A stretch of DNA of 54,484 nucleotides from Candidatus Aegiribacteria sp. (lineage in GTDB: Bacteria; Fermentibacterota; Fermentibacteria; Fermentibacterales; JCC-6): positions 1 to 54,484 of the forward strand of contig JAIORS010000115.1 in assembly GCA_021108005.1 (NCBI GenBank), in the 5' to 3' direction. The translations under genes were made by a program, and so were the position numbers. This document shows, in pieces, positions 1-8,764 of this stretch. The stretch's first letter is position 1. Each line of letters starts with the position of its first letter. The notes under the pieces were generated by a model that saw only the letters and a list, made by a program, of their open reading frames with translations, ran no database searches and was not told the DNA's origin.

Positions 1-90
1 TATTCTATTAAATGCAAGGAAAAATATAGCGCCTGTTTCCCGGCGTTTATATCCTGTTCAATATCACAGGTGTCCCACGTTCATTAGCTT

Positions 91-285
91 CTATTCTAAA
101 CGCAGCAACTTACTTCTCATTTTGATCGCCTCTTGGTAACCAGCCCCAATGAAGTAATTGGAATTATGAAAGATCGAGCCTTTTGTGATATATCCGCAAC
201 AAAGCAATCCCTTACTTATGAGATTGTATAACGCATTCCAACAGTGATATATAAACTCTATCACTCCTGTTCTCCGAGTAATCAA
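91..285 (-). pseudogene. short ORF, possible truncated cyclase-like protein fragment
   Basis: A 64-codon reading frame starting from TTG with no clear ribosome binding site. I do not recognise it firmly. The stretch from about residue 27 to 52 (GYITKGSIFHNSN, then G-G-E-A spacing) resembles the pattern G-x-I-x-x-G-x-I-x-H-x-x-N-x-x-x-G-x-G-x-x-E-A seen in a family of nucleotide-cyclase-like hypothetical proteins. Those proteins are several times longer, so this would be a broken internal piece. The DNA just upstream on the - strand has stops in the frames I read and does not extend the similarity. It may equally be non-coding. It sits at the edge of an AT-rich accessory region. Confidence 0.2.
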
Positions 286-396
286 TCAGTTATCCAATAG
301 TATTCATCGTCTATTATGAATTTCCAGACTGTTGTATCATCATGTATTTCAGAATTATATGTCGCTCAATGCTTGCATCATGTTCAAGAATAAGCT

Positions 397-1476
397 ATGT
401 TCATCAAAGTCGAAACAGACAGTTATAATGAACAAAGAAATGAGTTTGTCATGAAATTGACTCATCGAAATCGCGATAGGGAAATACTACAGATAGCACT
501 CAAGAAACTTAACGAGGAATTACCTGTTGGAAATTGTGAAGTACAATGGGAGATACCCATGGGTATTATGGGCATCAAACATGATGCCGTACTCAAATTC
601 GAGAAAATACTCCATGAATATTATGTTGAGATTCGCAGGAACATTGATCTCAAAATGCTTGATGTTATGGAATTCTACCAGGCTGCAACCGATAGAACCC
701 TGCTACTAGTAACAGATGTAGCAACAAATAGGATTGCAAGAGATCTGAGAAGAAGGAAAATTCAATTCATTGACACTTTGGGGAACATGTATCTTACTCA
801 GCAAGATCCCTTCATTCGAATTTTTGTAATCGGTAATAGACAACAGGACACAGCTATCCAGAAACCGGTTAACATGTTTATTGGCACAAGACTTCAGGTC
901 ATATTCACTCTGCTAGCAATCGAGAATGCTGTAAATCTCCCCTATAGAGAAATCGCAAAGCTGGCGGGAGTAGCTTTGGGAACTGTAGGATTGACATTCA
1001 AGGATTTGAAACAGCTTGGATATATTCGAGCTTACAAGCACAATCGAAAAATCATAAAGCGTGACAAACTTGTAGCTAGATGGTTAGAAGCATATCCTGT
1101 ACAGATCCGTCCAAAACTCAATCCAAGACGCTTCGATGTTCTGGAGAAAAACTGGTGGATAAATATAGATCTCAACCAATATGGAGCAGTACTTGGTGGT
1201 GAAACAGCAGCCGCAGTTCTTACAAAGTATCTTCACCCAGAGCATGGAGTTATTTACATGCAAGGAAGCATTCACGAACTGGCTATTGCCTTGAAGCTAA
1301 AAGCTAATCCAGAGGGAAACCTCACTATACTCAGCAAGTTTTGGGACAATGAAAACTTACATGTCAATCAAATCCCTATAGTCCCTCCCCTGCTTGTGTG
1401 TGCGGAGTTGTTAGCTGAAGGTGGAGAAAGAAATAGAGAGACTGTAAAAATGATTATGGGAGATTGGGATGTATAA
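397..1476 (+). CDS. AbiEi-like antitoxin/regulator of a type IV toxin-antitoxin pair
   Basis: A 359-residue protein resembling the COG4861/AbiEi group, winged-helix proteins that repress their own operon and counteract an AbiEii nucleotidyltransferase toxin. The N-terminal third is a charged alpha/beta region; a helix-turn-helix-like stretch follows at about residues 175-215 (LPYREIAKLAGVALGTVGLT), then a C-terminal domain of unknown fold. The first in-frame ATG at 397 lacks a good Shine-Dalgarno sequence. The ATG at 451 (MKLTHRNRDRE) fits the usual family N-terminus and may be the true start. Its 3' end overlaps the next gene by 8 bases (shared bases 1469-1476), a typical toxin-antitoxin arrangement. 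Autoregulation is expected from the family but no operator was identified. Confidence 0.72.
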   Translation: MFIKVETDSYNEQRNEFVMKLTHRNRDREILQIALKKLNEELPVGNCEVQWEIPMGIMGIKHDAVLKFEKILHEYYVEIRRNIDLKMLDVMEFYQAATDRTLLLVTDVATNRIARDLRRRKIQFIDTLGNMYLTQQDPFIRIFVIGNRQQDTAIQKPVNMFIGTRLQVIFTLLAIENAVNLPYREIAKLAGVALGTVGLTFKDLKQLGYIRAYKHNRKIIKRDKLVARWLEAYPVQIRPKLNPRRFDVLEKNWWINIDLNQYGAVLGGETAAAVLTKYLHPEHGVIYMQGSIHELAIALKLKANPEGNLTILSKFWDNENLHVNQIPIVPPLLVCAELLAEGGERNRETVKMIMGDWDV

Positions 1477-2320
1477 GGTAACTATCGATGCAGATAGAAG
1501 GAAAATACTTTCTGCCATAAATGCCATATCCACGGAGCTAAGCATTACCTGGTTTCTCTGCGGTGCTTATTCCAGGATTCTGCTTTTCGAAGAAATTTTA
1601 GAGGTTTCAGTTGGTCGAGCAACAATCGACCTTGATATAGCTATTTGCGTAAAATCCCTTGAGGACTTCTACAATTTCAGGGATAATCTTCGTAGAAAGT
1701 ATAACTTCAAACAAGATCGTTATAATGAACATAGACTTATTCATTCAAGTAATTTACGTTTGGACATAATTCTCTTCGGACGTTTCGCTGAGCCTGATGA
1801 AATGTACCGTTGGGGAGATGATGACGAATTTGAAATGAATGTTCAGGGTTTTGCAGATGCTTACTCATCCAGTATAAGCATAAGTATTAATGACGAGTTT
1901 GAGATCAAATCAGCCGGTTTTGCTGAGCAGTTTGTCCTTAAATTGCTAGCATGGAAGGATAGGCATTCGATACGTGGAGTCGACGATGCTGGTGATCTCG
2001 CTTACTTTCTAGTTAATGCAATACACTCTTTCCCGGATGATGAACTCTATAATAAGTATGATTCCGTTATGGAGGAAAATGAGTATGATGCCGAACTCAC
2101 TTCTTGTTTCGTCTTAGGAAAGCAAATCAAATCAGTGTTCTCCGAAAAGACATGTAACACCTTACTTGAACTCCTCCATAACGAGTTACAGAAAGCTGAG
2201 GACTCTGCACTTATATCAGATATGTACGAGAAATTCACCTCTTGGCCTCAACCGGAAGAGCGAATATCCGACCTATTCACGCAGCTCCTTAATGGTATCT
2301 GTACAATCATTGTTGGCTAG
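1469..2320 (+). CDS. AbiEii-like nucleotidyltransferase toxin
   Basis: A 283-residue protein of the AbiEii/COG4849 nucleotidyltransferase group. The polymerase-beta-type core is visible: a glycine motif near residues 32-36 (GAYSR), the paired acidic residues in ATIDLDIAI (D54, D56) and a third candidate metal ligand, D99, in LRLDII. Related toxins (AbiEii, MenT) transfer nucleotides to RNA targets such as tRNA 3' ends or hydroxylated substrates; the substrate here is unknown. GGGAG at 1458-1462 lies 6 bases before the ATG, inside the upstream antitoxin gene, so translation is probably coupled. All three acidic residues are present, so the toxin looks catalytically intact. It lies inside the AT-rich segment that ends at tRNA-Arg. 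Confidence 0.75.
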   Translation: MYKVTIDADRRKILSAINAISTELSITWFLCGAYSRILLFEEILEVSVGRATIDLDIAICVKSLEDFYNFRDNLRRKYNFKQDRYNEHRLIHSSNLRLDIILFGRFAEPDEMYRWGDDDEFEMNVQGFADAYSSSISISINDEFEIKSAGFAEQFVLKLLAWKDRHSIRGVDDAGDLAYFLVNAIHSFPDDELYNKYDSVMEENEYDAELTSCFVLGKQIKSVFSEKTCNTLLELLHNELQKAEDSALISDMYEKFTSWPQPEERISDLFTQLLNGICTIIVG

Positions 2321-2387
2321 GAAATTTGTTCTGATTGTGTTATCCATACGTTCCCGGTCAATGCCCATCAGCATGTAAGGAAAGTTT

Positions 2388-3434
2388 ATGAAGCTCATAT
2401 CAGCCGTTCTTCTACTCCTGTTTGCAGAATCAGCAAATTCAGTCACTATCGATATTCTTTCAGAGCATTCATGTCCTGTCGAAATTATGAGATGGAGTCC
2501 AATCCGGATCGACAGCTGTCAGTTTCTGGAATCGGGAGGAATGAGAATCTCTACAAATCGGGCTGTTCCTTCTGGTGATTCTTTATTCAACACTGAATTG
2601 TGGACGATTGTAATTGATTCAGCTGGATGTCCGGTATCATCTGAAGTAGTTGTTCTGGATATCCCTGATAACCGGCTCATACTGAGTTTTTCCCAACTTG
2701 GGGGATCGAACGAGATATGGATGATTGCCTGCACAGAACAGAATGACACGGTATGGACATGCGCTCTTGAGGGAACGGATGAATTCAGCAATTATCAGGC
2801 TGTAACGAAGCTCCCGGATGGCGGATATCTGATAAACAGCCCTCCCGATTGCCATTCCACCTACACGGAGATCCAGAGTGTGTCATCTGCCGGCGAGATG
2901 ATATTTCACTACTCACTTGGTACCTGCTATCTACTGGACCTGCCTGGGGTTATCGGTGAGGTATCGCCGGGCGTCAGATTCCTCAGGAAGACATCAAGCG
3001 GAGATATTCTTGCCGGTGGTACTGTCTCGCAGTTTCTCACAAGCCCTGACGCCTGGTTCGTATGCCTTCTGGATGGTGATACCGGCAATCCCCGGTGGAA
3101 GACAACAGGCTATGCCCTCGGAATGGCCGGAGTTTACGAGGCTATCGAAGCTTCTTCGGGCTTGATAGTAGCTGTAGGTGCTACAGCGAGGATCGTTATA
3201 CCCGAAGGGTACCCTCGTTCCGCCTGGGGATCAAAACTGCCGTTCATCACCGTTCTTGATTGCACGGGAGCATTTCAGAAAACGGTTGTGTGTGATCTCG
3301 ATTTCGCCGATTGGTTCTACAGCATCATCGAGACGAACCCTCTGGAGTCCGAGTTCCTGATTACCGGGGAGGATACTACATCGAATGAACTTGTGCTTCT
3401 CAGAGCAAATATTTCCACCGAACAGGATAACTGA
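2388..3434 (+). CDS. exported protein of unknown function, probable beta-propeller
   Basis: 348 residues beginning with a clear signal peptide (about residues 1-18, ending in the region SANS) and preceded by an AAGGAAAG ribosome binding site. The mature part is rich in repeated short beta-strand units of the kind D-G-G-Y/I-L-x-x-G (for example DGGYLINS and SGDILAGGT), with tryptophans and aspartates spaced as in bacterial WD/PQQ-like propellers that read out as 'value recorded, value displayed' repeats. No catalytic motif is visible. It follows the toxin-antitoxin pair by 67 bases. A secreted or periplasmic binding role is inferred only from fold appearance; no precise family is assigned. Confidence 0.6.
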   Translation: MKLISAVLLLLFAESANSVTIDILSEHSCPVEIMRWSPIRIDSCQFLESGGMRISTNRAVPSGDSLFNTELWTIVIDSAGCPVSSEVVVLDIPDNRLILSFSQLGGSNEIWMIACTEQNDTVWTCALEGTDEFSNYQAVTKLPDGGYLINSPPDCHSTYTEIQSVSSAGEMIFHYSLGTCYLLDLPGVIGEVSPGVRFLRKTSSGDILAGGTVSQFLTSPDAWFVCLLDGDTGNPRWKTTGYALGMAGVYEAIEASSGLIVAVGATARIVIPEGYPRSAWGSKLPFITVLDCTGAFQKTVVCDLDFADWFYSIIETNPLESEFLITGEDTTSNELVLLRANISTEQDN

Positions 3435-3932
3435 CGCTTAGTCAACCAGAATTTTCGTTGGTACGGAATTTTGAACCGGGTCATAACCTTTTTCGTGCCG
3501 GAATATCGGAAGAATGAGTGAATTCCGGTGAGATTTCAATAGAAAACACGACCGCAGCGCACCGCTGAGATTCTGCCGATCGGCCCGAATACCTTCCGGC
3601 TTTCATTGATTTCACTGCTTCATTGAGTAATATTGGAATATATCTGACCTGTCAAAGAACCAACCTCCCCGATGGGAAGCGGAACCCCTCCCCGGAGCGC
3701 ACACTCCTCCTGATGCCGGGCGGATACAATCTCACCCAACCTCTATCTCCGGGACGTCATCCTTCCAGGGAAGGTAGTTCGCGTCAGGCTCACAGACCAG
3801 AAATAGTGCCTTCCGACCCGAGGTGAAAGCTTATCTTGACTCAAGGGTATGGAACCATTCAATATACGCAGGTGAATCATACTCTCAGTGACGGTATTAT
3901 ATTACTCAAAATTAAGAATGGAGGCTACAATA
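3435..3932. other. intergenic stretch without a supported gene
   Basis: About 500 bases between the exported protein and the GNAT gene. Base composition is richer in G and C than the flanking accessory genes, especially at 3660-3830. Short frames occur but have neither ribosome binding sites nor recognisable protein. A run at about 3733-3810 reads on the + strand as a strand-like tail (NLYLRDVILPGKVVRVRL, then a stop) and could be the eroded C-terminus of a lost exported protein; this is a guess. No clear terminator hairpin was seen. Confidence 0.3.
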
Positions 3933-4976
3933 ATGTACGGGTTTACAATTGTTCCCTTCTCAGTCGCTTCCTCGAACCAGAAACAGATAGACGCCTGGTA
4001 CGCTCTGCGGAGTAGCCTTCGCAAGGAAACGCTCCCTGACGAGTCTGTTTTAACCATGGAGATACTGCTTGCACATAACCGCGCCATGCAAGAGCTTCTG
4101 GAGTCTGTTGAATGGTGCATCTGGCATGGTGAAGATGAGGTCATGGTCGGGCTTGCTGGTGTCCATTTCTCAAAGGAGGGTTCAGAAAGCGACCCCGCCT
4201 ATTTCACCATACAGATCGATCAAAACTACAGACGCAGTGGAATTGGCAGTACATTTCTGAGAAAAATAGTTCAAACTGCAACAGAACGGGAAAGGAAGAT
4301 ACTTCGCGTTCAAACAAATGACAGGTGTCTGCCCGGTGAGAAATTCATCGCTCCAACAGGGGCAGAAACTGTCCATAAGGGACACTTCAATATTCTTGTT
4401 CTAAAGGATGTGGAGGAAACCCTTATCAATTCATGGCTTGGGCTTCCGATGCAGGGATTCAATGAGGTCACCATTGGTAACTGGGAAGGATTAACTCCGG
4501 AACATCGGATCCAGGAGATATCTGACTTCTATCAGGTGATCTATGACGCAGGGAAAGAACAGCACGGGGATTCTGGTTATAAATTCACTCCGGAGAATGT
4601 TCGAAAAGGTGAAAATGTTTCGATTTCGATGGGTAAAAAAGTTCATGCAATTTACGGTGCTGATGCCGAAAGTGATCGTCTGCTTGGGCTTACGAAGATA
4701 TCTTGGTTCTCTTCACGACCATCGGTTGTTTTACAGGGGTACACAGCTGTTCTTCCCGATGCCAGAGGAAAAGGAATAGGGAGACGGCTCAAGGCCGAAA
4801 TGCTGAAGAAAGTGATTCGGGACATGCCCGAGGTTGAGTATGTGAAAACGGGAAACGCAGACAACAACGATGCCATACTGAAGATCAATGCTGAGCTGGG
4901 ATTCATACAGCAAATGGCAACAAAAACCTGGCAGATAGAAACGGCTGCTTTAGAGGAGTATCTCAGTGTGCTTTAA
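3933..4976 (+). CDS. tandem GNAT-family N-acetyltransferase
   Basis: 347 residues holding two GNAT acetyltransferase modules in one chain. Each has the acetyl-CoA pyrophosphate-binding motif A: RRSGIG at about residues 100-105 and ARGKGIG at about 277-283. The second module also has the typical asparagine-rich NADNNDAILKIN segment followed by a GFI-type strand. Such fusions acetylate small molecules or antibiotics, but no substrate can be read here. The start at 3933 is chosen because GGAGG (3920-3924) lies 8 bases upstream; ATGs at 3888 and 3918 in the same frame lack this. The gene is on the AT-rich accessory side of tRNA-Arg and has no obvious operon partner. Confidence 0.75.
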   Translation: MYGFTIVPFSVASSNQKQIDAWYALRSSLRKETLPDESVLTMEILLAHNRAMQELLESVEWCIWHGEDEVMVGLAGVHFSKEGSESDPAYFTIQIDQNYRRSGIGSTFLRKIVQTATERERKILRVQTNDRCLPGEKFIAPTGAETVHKGHFNILVLKDVEETLINSWLGLPMQGFNEVTIGNWEGLTPEHRIQEISDFYQVIYDAGKEQHGDSGYKFTPENVRKGENVSISMGKKVHAIYGADAESDRLLGLTKISWFSSRPSVVLQGYTAVLPDARGKGIGRRLKAEMLKKVIRDMPEVEYVKTGNADNNDAILKINAELGFIQQMATKTWQIETAALEEYLSVL

Positions 4977-5052
4977 TTTTGTGAGATTAAGCTTGCATCA
5001 GTTAAAGAAACAACTTAAGAAATTTGGAAATAGAAGGGTCTGGGGTCGAAAC

Positions 5053-6141
5053 ATGAAATTTGCAAGAACCGTAATACTGTATCTCTGTGCCCTATGTATT
5101 TCATGCTCAGAGAATCAACAATCCGAAACGCTTTCATCAGTTCCTTATGACACTTTGCAAATAGTAGATTCAATTGGAGTTATGTATGGAGATAGCAATT
5201 ACATATTCGGAACAATATCAAATGTTGATAGAGACCAGCAAGGCAAAATATTCGTTCTTGATAGCATTAGAAATTGTATCCTTATCTTCTCCCCAACAGG
5301 TGAGTTTATTCATCAGATAGGACGTTATGGAGAAGGACCAGGCGAGTTCAATGATCCGCTTGCACTTGAGATTACCGGTGATGGATCGATATGTGTTGTT
5401 AATAGACAATGGTTTCGCTTCAACAGTGAATGGGAGTATTTAGATGCGGAGTTGCTCGACAATTCTAGAATTTCGCAAATGGAATCATGCGGCCCTGATG
5501 CAATCGTTGGAATTGTAAATATACTGGACATGACAAATGCTGGCGTGTCTATCGACAGAAGAATAACAATGTGGAGTGAATTCGATCCAAATCAAGAAAT
5601 CGCTGTTTACTATCAGGCAGACTATATTGCCAATGTTCCAAACGATATATTTACCATAGATCTTTATCATTATGTGAAATACACAGTTATTGATAGCACC
5701 ATATTTGTAGCGCCGAATCCTCTAACAGAGCCATTGCTCTACTCCTTTGATAAAGACGGTACTCCTCGGGATACTCTGTTGCTTCCTTATTCAGCTGTTG
5801 AGAAATCTTCCGAAGATATTGCTGAAGAGAAAGTATTCATTGAAGGTTCTCTGTACTCCGCTACATCAGGTGAAAGATCAATCGAATGGGAGCCGTATCC
5901 ATATAGAGCAATGATTGGTGAGCTTGGCACTGACAGCCTCGGCAGATTGTGGGTTCAGCGAGGATTTGAGGATATTGCTGTATTCGATATTATTGATCCC
6001 GACAGCCTGGAAGTCGTCAAAACGGTTATCATTCCAGATATTGATGGTGTAATAAACTGGAAATTCCACATATCGGAATACGGGATACTGGGGATTCCCA
6101 AGTACGAGTATGACTACCCGATAATCTATATTATCAAGTAA
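5053..6141 (+). CDS. lipoprotein with six-bladed beta-propeller-like repeats
   Basis: From the ATG at 5053 the protein is 362 residues with a lipoprotein signal (KFARTVILYLCALCISC, lipidation expected at the cysteine of the ISC lipobox). The same frame is open back to 4966 but that extension is not signal-like. The mature part resembles the 6-bladed NHL-type propeller lipoproteins common in Bacteroidetes and relatives: a 'DRDQQGKIFVLDS' blade, then 'FSPTGEFIHQIGRYGEGPGEF', a characteristic blade signature, and later 'DSLGRLWVQRG'. These proteins sit on a membrane surface and bind unknown ligands. A 7-bp inverted repeat follows directly after the stop codon. Confidence 0.7.
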   Translation: MKFARTVILYLCALCISCSENQQSETLSSVPYDTLQIVDSIGVMYGDSNYIFGTISNVDRDQQGKIFVLDSIRNCILIFSPTGEFIHQIGRYGEGPGEFNDPLALEITGDGSICVVNRQWFRFNSEWEYLDAELLDNSRISQMESCGPDAIVGIVNILDMTNAGVSIDRRITMWSEFDPNQEIAVYYQADYIANVPNDIFTIDLYHYVKYTVIDSTIFVAPNPLTEPLLYSFDKDGTPRDTLLLPYSAVEKSSEDIAEEKVFIEGSLYSATSGERSIEWEPYPYRAMIGELGTDSLGRLWVQRGFEDIAVFDIIDPDSLEVVKTVIIPDIDGVINWKFHISEYGILGIPKYEYDYPIIYIIK

Positions 6142-6160
6142 TATCTCCATTCAGGAGATA
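6142..6160 (+). terminator. hairpin directly after the propeller lipoprotein gene
   Basis: A perfect 7-bp inverted repeat (TATCTCC, loop ATTCA, GGAGATA) begins immediately after the TAA stop. No T-run follows, so it is at best a weak or factor-dependent terminator or a 3'-end stabilising hairpin. Confidence 0.3.
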
Positions 6161-6782
6161 GCCATGGGTCCTCTAAACACTCCACAATCCGGTTTCAAAC
6201 GCAGATCCAATATCAACAGGAACAGAACGATTTTGCCATATAGAGACATTATATTTCACATCTGCAGCATATTTGAACATGCTATTCTCTACTGAAGTGA
6301 TACAACCCAAATCCACTCCGGGAGATCAAATGATATATGCAAGTCAATTGTTATAAATCAATGATTTCTGAATATATGATTAAGTCCAATTCTCGATCTG
6401 AGATACCGAGTCCACAATGCAATACGAAATAGGGGCGGAGGTAATTAGATATTTAAATTCTGAAATTTGGTACCCCTGATGATTTCCAGTTGGAAACCGT
6501 TCTTGGATTGGATCATAAGTGTTGCTGAGCTGCAGAAAGCCTATACTGCGTGATATTAACACCTTAGCAGGTCATTATCTTAAAGTACTATTTATAGGCT
6601 ATCATCTGCCAAATGGGATTGGAACTGGTACGAGTGATGAAAACATAATAAAATAAGTTACTATTTGAAGGATTGTCCTTCCTACAGTAATAAGTATCAA
6701 TAATCAGACTAGACGAATGTCAATTAAGCGATAATAATAGATTGATGTTTTATTGGGTTATTACTGAAGGAGATATTTTATT
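6161..6782. other. AT-rich intergenic region containing a tRNA-derived direct repeat
   Basis: About 620 bases without a supported gene. The only reading frame over 50 codons (6380-6562, - strand) shows no start signal or family resemblance. The notable element is the 19-base copy of the tRNA-Arg 3' boundary at 6458-6476. The last 20 bases hold the AAGGAGAT ribosome binding site (6767-6774) of the next gene. Confidence 0.5.
6458..6476 (+). repeat. direct repeat copy of the tRNA-Arg 3' boundary (candidate att remnant)
   Basis: The 19 bases TTCTGAAATTTGGTACCCC are identical to 8746-8764, where they span the 3' CCA end of tRNA-Arg(CCG) and 10 bases of flank. Orientation is the same and the copies are 2288 bases apart. 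After base 19 the match degrades (TGATGATTT against CGACGGGATT). A duplicated tRNA 3' end flanking accessory DNA is the classic footprint of tyrosine-recombinase integration. Confidence 0.6.
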
Positions 6783-8717
6783 TTGCGTAGTTTCGTTTTC
6801 CTTTTCGCTCTAACACTCTCTTTCATTTCTCATGCTGCTGAAACTAATCAAAGTACAGAGCCAGAAACTGGCACAATCATTGGGCGTGTTACAGTTGCCC
6901 ATATAAACGAGTTATATGGTGTTGAAGATGCAGTAGCAAACGCAAGAGTAATGGTGCGAGGAACACTATTCGGTGCTATGACTGATTCATTGGGTTATTT
7001 CGCGATCAGTAATCTACCAATGGGGGCCTACGACTTGACCGCCCATGTAATGGATTATTCTACTTTCTCCCCTTTCAGTATACAAGTTTTATGCAACGAC
7101 ACTACTGATGTTGGTGATGTTTTTGTATCTCCACAATGGCCTAATCGTGGTCACTACTTTATATGGCCCTATTTTGAAAATACTATGGAAGTTGAAGTAG
7201 AACTCATCTCTGACAGTATCCTGAACCACATAGGGGACTTGGTTCAATTCTATACTGTATCTACTTGCCTACCAAGTACCAGATCTGGTCACACCTATAG
7301 AATCAGCCTGAACGATAGTAGCAATAGTCTTCATCTCAGAATTCCTGGATTCTGGGAGTTAAGTATAAACTTTGATGACGCTCGATATACTAACGGAGTA
7401 TACCGGATTAAACTAGATTATCTGCTTCATCAATCAAGTGGATTTTCGTCCGATTCGCAATCACGCCAAACTCCGGATGTTTTTCATAATTCAATACCTG
7501 ATGAATGGCTTGCAGAAGAGTATCAGGCAGATCATGAATACATAGATATAACGCAGTGGGGTAATAGCGATTTAATCAACTGGGGCTTTATAGGTCACAA
7601 GGTAATCTTCGATGAATTGGATAATCGAAGTATTCTTCTGATATACCATCATCGTGCAGTATTACTTCGAAGTAATCAAGAACCAAAGGTGATAGAATTC
7701 ACATATCCAGTGAAAGTCTTTCGTTCTTCTCCTAATGGCAGATATGTTCTTGCAATGGAATCAGTTGGTTTCCTTTTTCAGGGCGGAAATGCTGAATTCA
7801 TCGACATGATCACGGGAAACTCAACCTGTTTCGACCCGTCTCCCGAACTACAAGAGCCCGATAGAGCTGTAAGCCTTGATATGGCTTGCTATATAGCTCC
7901 ATTCTACTTTATTGGAAATTGTGGAAGATTAGTAAGGGTTGAAGACGATAGAGTACATTTTTATAATGAAGATTTCACTCTTGATTCATTAATACTGTTA
8001 GACAATCTAACCCTCCCTCGCTATTGTAGAAATCGGGAGCGTTTGACGCCAGATGGTGATTATCTGCTGCAAGTCGGATTGTATGAAGATAACAAGTATG
8101 TATTGATATTTATGAATAGTGATGGAAACCATACAAAAATGATAGATCTCGAAAACCGGAATGAAAGGGGTGAGTTAACTGCACTCTCAATGGACGGCAA
8201 TTGCAAATATGTTCTACTTTTCCAATACTCCCCCTACTCCCCTGGGAGAACACGCCTTTTCAATGCATCAACAGGTCAGATCCTGAAAGAATGGAATGAG
8301 AGAACCGTTCAAGCAGTTTTCTCCCCATCTGGTAATCTTGTATGCAATCATTTCGAATTGAGTGAAACACCATATTTGAGTGTTCTTTCCACTGAAACAC
8401 TTGAAAATGTACTCATCATACCCGATGCTCATCCCGAAAATTATGAAGATCTCTCAATCTTTAGAGCCATACTAGGACTTTCAGACAATGGATATATTTT
8501 CGCAGAGTTACTCTCAGAACAGAGAAACGATATTGAACTCAGGTATGCTCTATTTGATGATATGATGAATCCTATTTGGTTGAGTTCCTGTTTCAGCTAT
8601 GGTAACACACCGTCTTTCGACTATCGCAGGAATCATCCCACTCTATCCCCAGACGGAACCAGACTTTCTTATATGGATGGTAGATACCTTCACCTGATAA
8701 CTTTTTCAAATCTGTAA
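6783..8717 (+). CDS. exported protein: carboxypeptidase-regulatory-like domain plus propeller-like domain
   Basis: 644 residues starting at TTG, supported by AAGGAGAT 8 bases upstream. Residues 1-18 form a signal peptide (FLFALTLSFISHA). Residues about 30-110 match the CarboxypepD_reg/Ig-like pattern (GTIIGRVTVAH, then DSLGYFAISNLPMGAYDLTAH), a beta-sandwich common in outer-membrane and secreted proteins of this superphylum. Residues about 250-640 contain repeated blades such as SPNGRYVLAM, TPDGDYLLQVG, SMDGNCKYVLLF, SPSGNLVC and SPDGTRLSYMDG, typical of a WD40/TolB-like propeller. No enzyme motif is visible. It is visibly AT-rich compared with genes beyond 8.8 kb and lies between the two 19-base repeats, so it may be cargo of the integrated segment. 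Function unknown. Confidence 0.7.
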   Translation: MRSFVFLFALTLSFISHAAETNQSTEPETGTIIGRVTVAHINELYGVEDAVANARVMVRGTLFGAMTDSLGYFAISNLPMGAYDLTAHVMDYSTFSPFSIQVLCNDTTDVGDVFVSPQWPNRGHYFIWPYFENTMEVEVELISDSILNHIGDLVQFYTVSTCLPSTRSGHTYRISLNDSSNSLHLRIPGFWELSINFDDARYTNGVYRIKLDYLLHQSSGFSSDSQSRQTPDVFHNSIPDEWLAEEYQADHEYIDITQWGNSDLINWGFIGHKVIFDELDNRSILLIYHHRAVLLRSNQEPKVIEFTYPVKVFRSSPNGRYVLAMESVGFLFQGGNAEFIDMITGNSTCFDPSPELQEPDRAVSLDMACYIAPFYFIGNCGRLVRVEDDRVHFYNEDFTLDSLILLDNLTLPRYCRNRERLTPDGDYLLQVGLYEDNKYVLIFMNSDGNHTKMIDLENRNERGELTALSMDGNCKYVLLFQYSPYSPGRTRLFNASTGQILKEWNERTVQAVFSPSGNLVCNHFELSETPYLSVLSTETLENVLIIPDAHPENYEDLSIFRAILGLSDNGYIFAELLSEQRNDIELRYALFDDMMNPIWLSSCFSYGNTPSFDYRRNHPTLSPDGTRLSYMDGRYLHLITFSNL

Positions 8718-8745
8718 AGGGGATCTATGCTCTGAATCTGAGTGT

Positions 8746-8764
8746 TTCTGAAATTTGGTACCCC
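8746..8764 (+). repeat. direct repeat at the tRNA-Arg 3' end (candidate attachment site)
   Basis: Partner of 6458-6476, 19 of 19 bases identical. It covers the CCA end and first acceptor-stem bases of tRNA-Arg (8756-8764) plus 10 downstream bases. Insertion here would leave the tRNA gene intact, as expected for an attB within a tRNA 3' end. Confidence 0.6.

Noticed and set aside
3623-3826. 67-codon + strand ORF between the exported protein and the GNAT gene
   Set aside because: No ribosome binding site, proline/arginine-rich low-information sequence and no family pattern.
6380-6562. 60-codon - strand ORF over the 19-bp repeat
   Set aside because: No start signal and no similarity; it merely crosses the tRNA-derived repeat.
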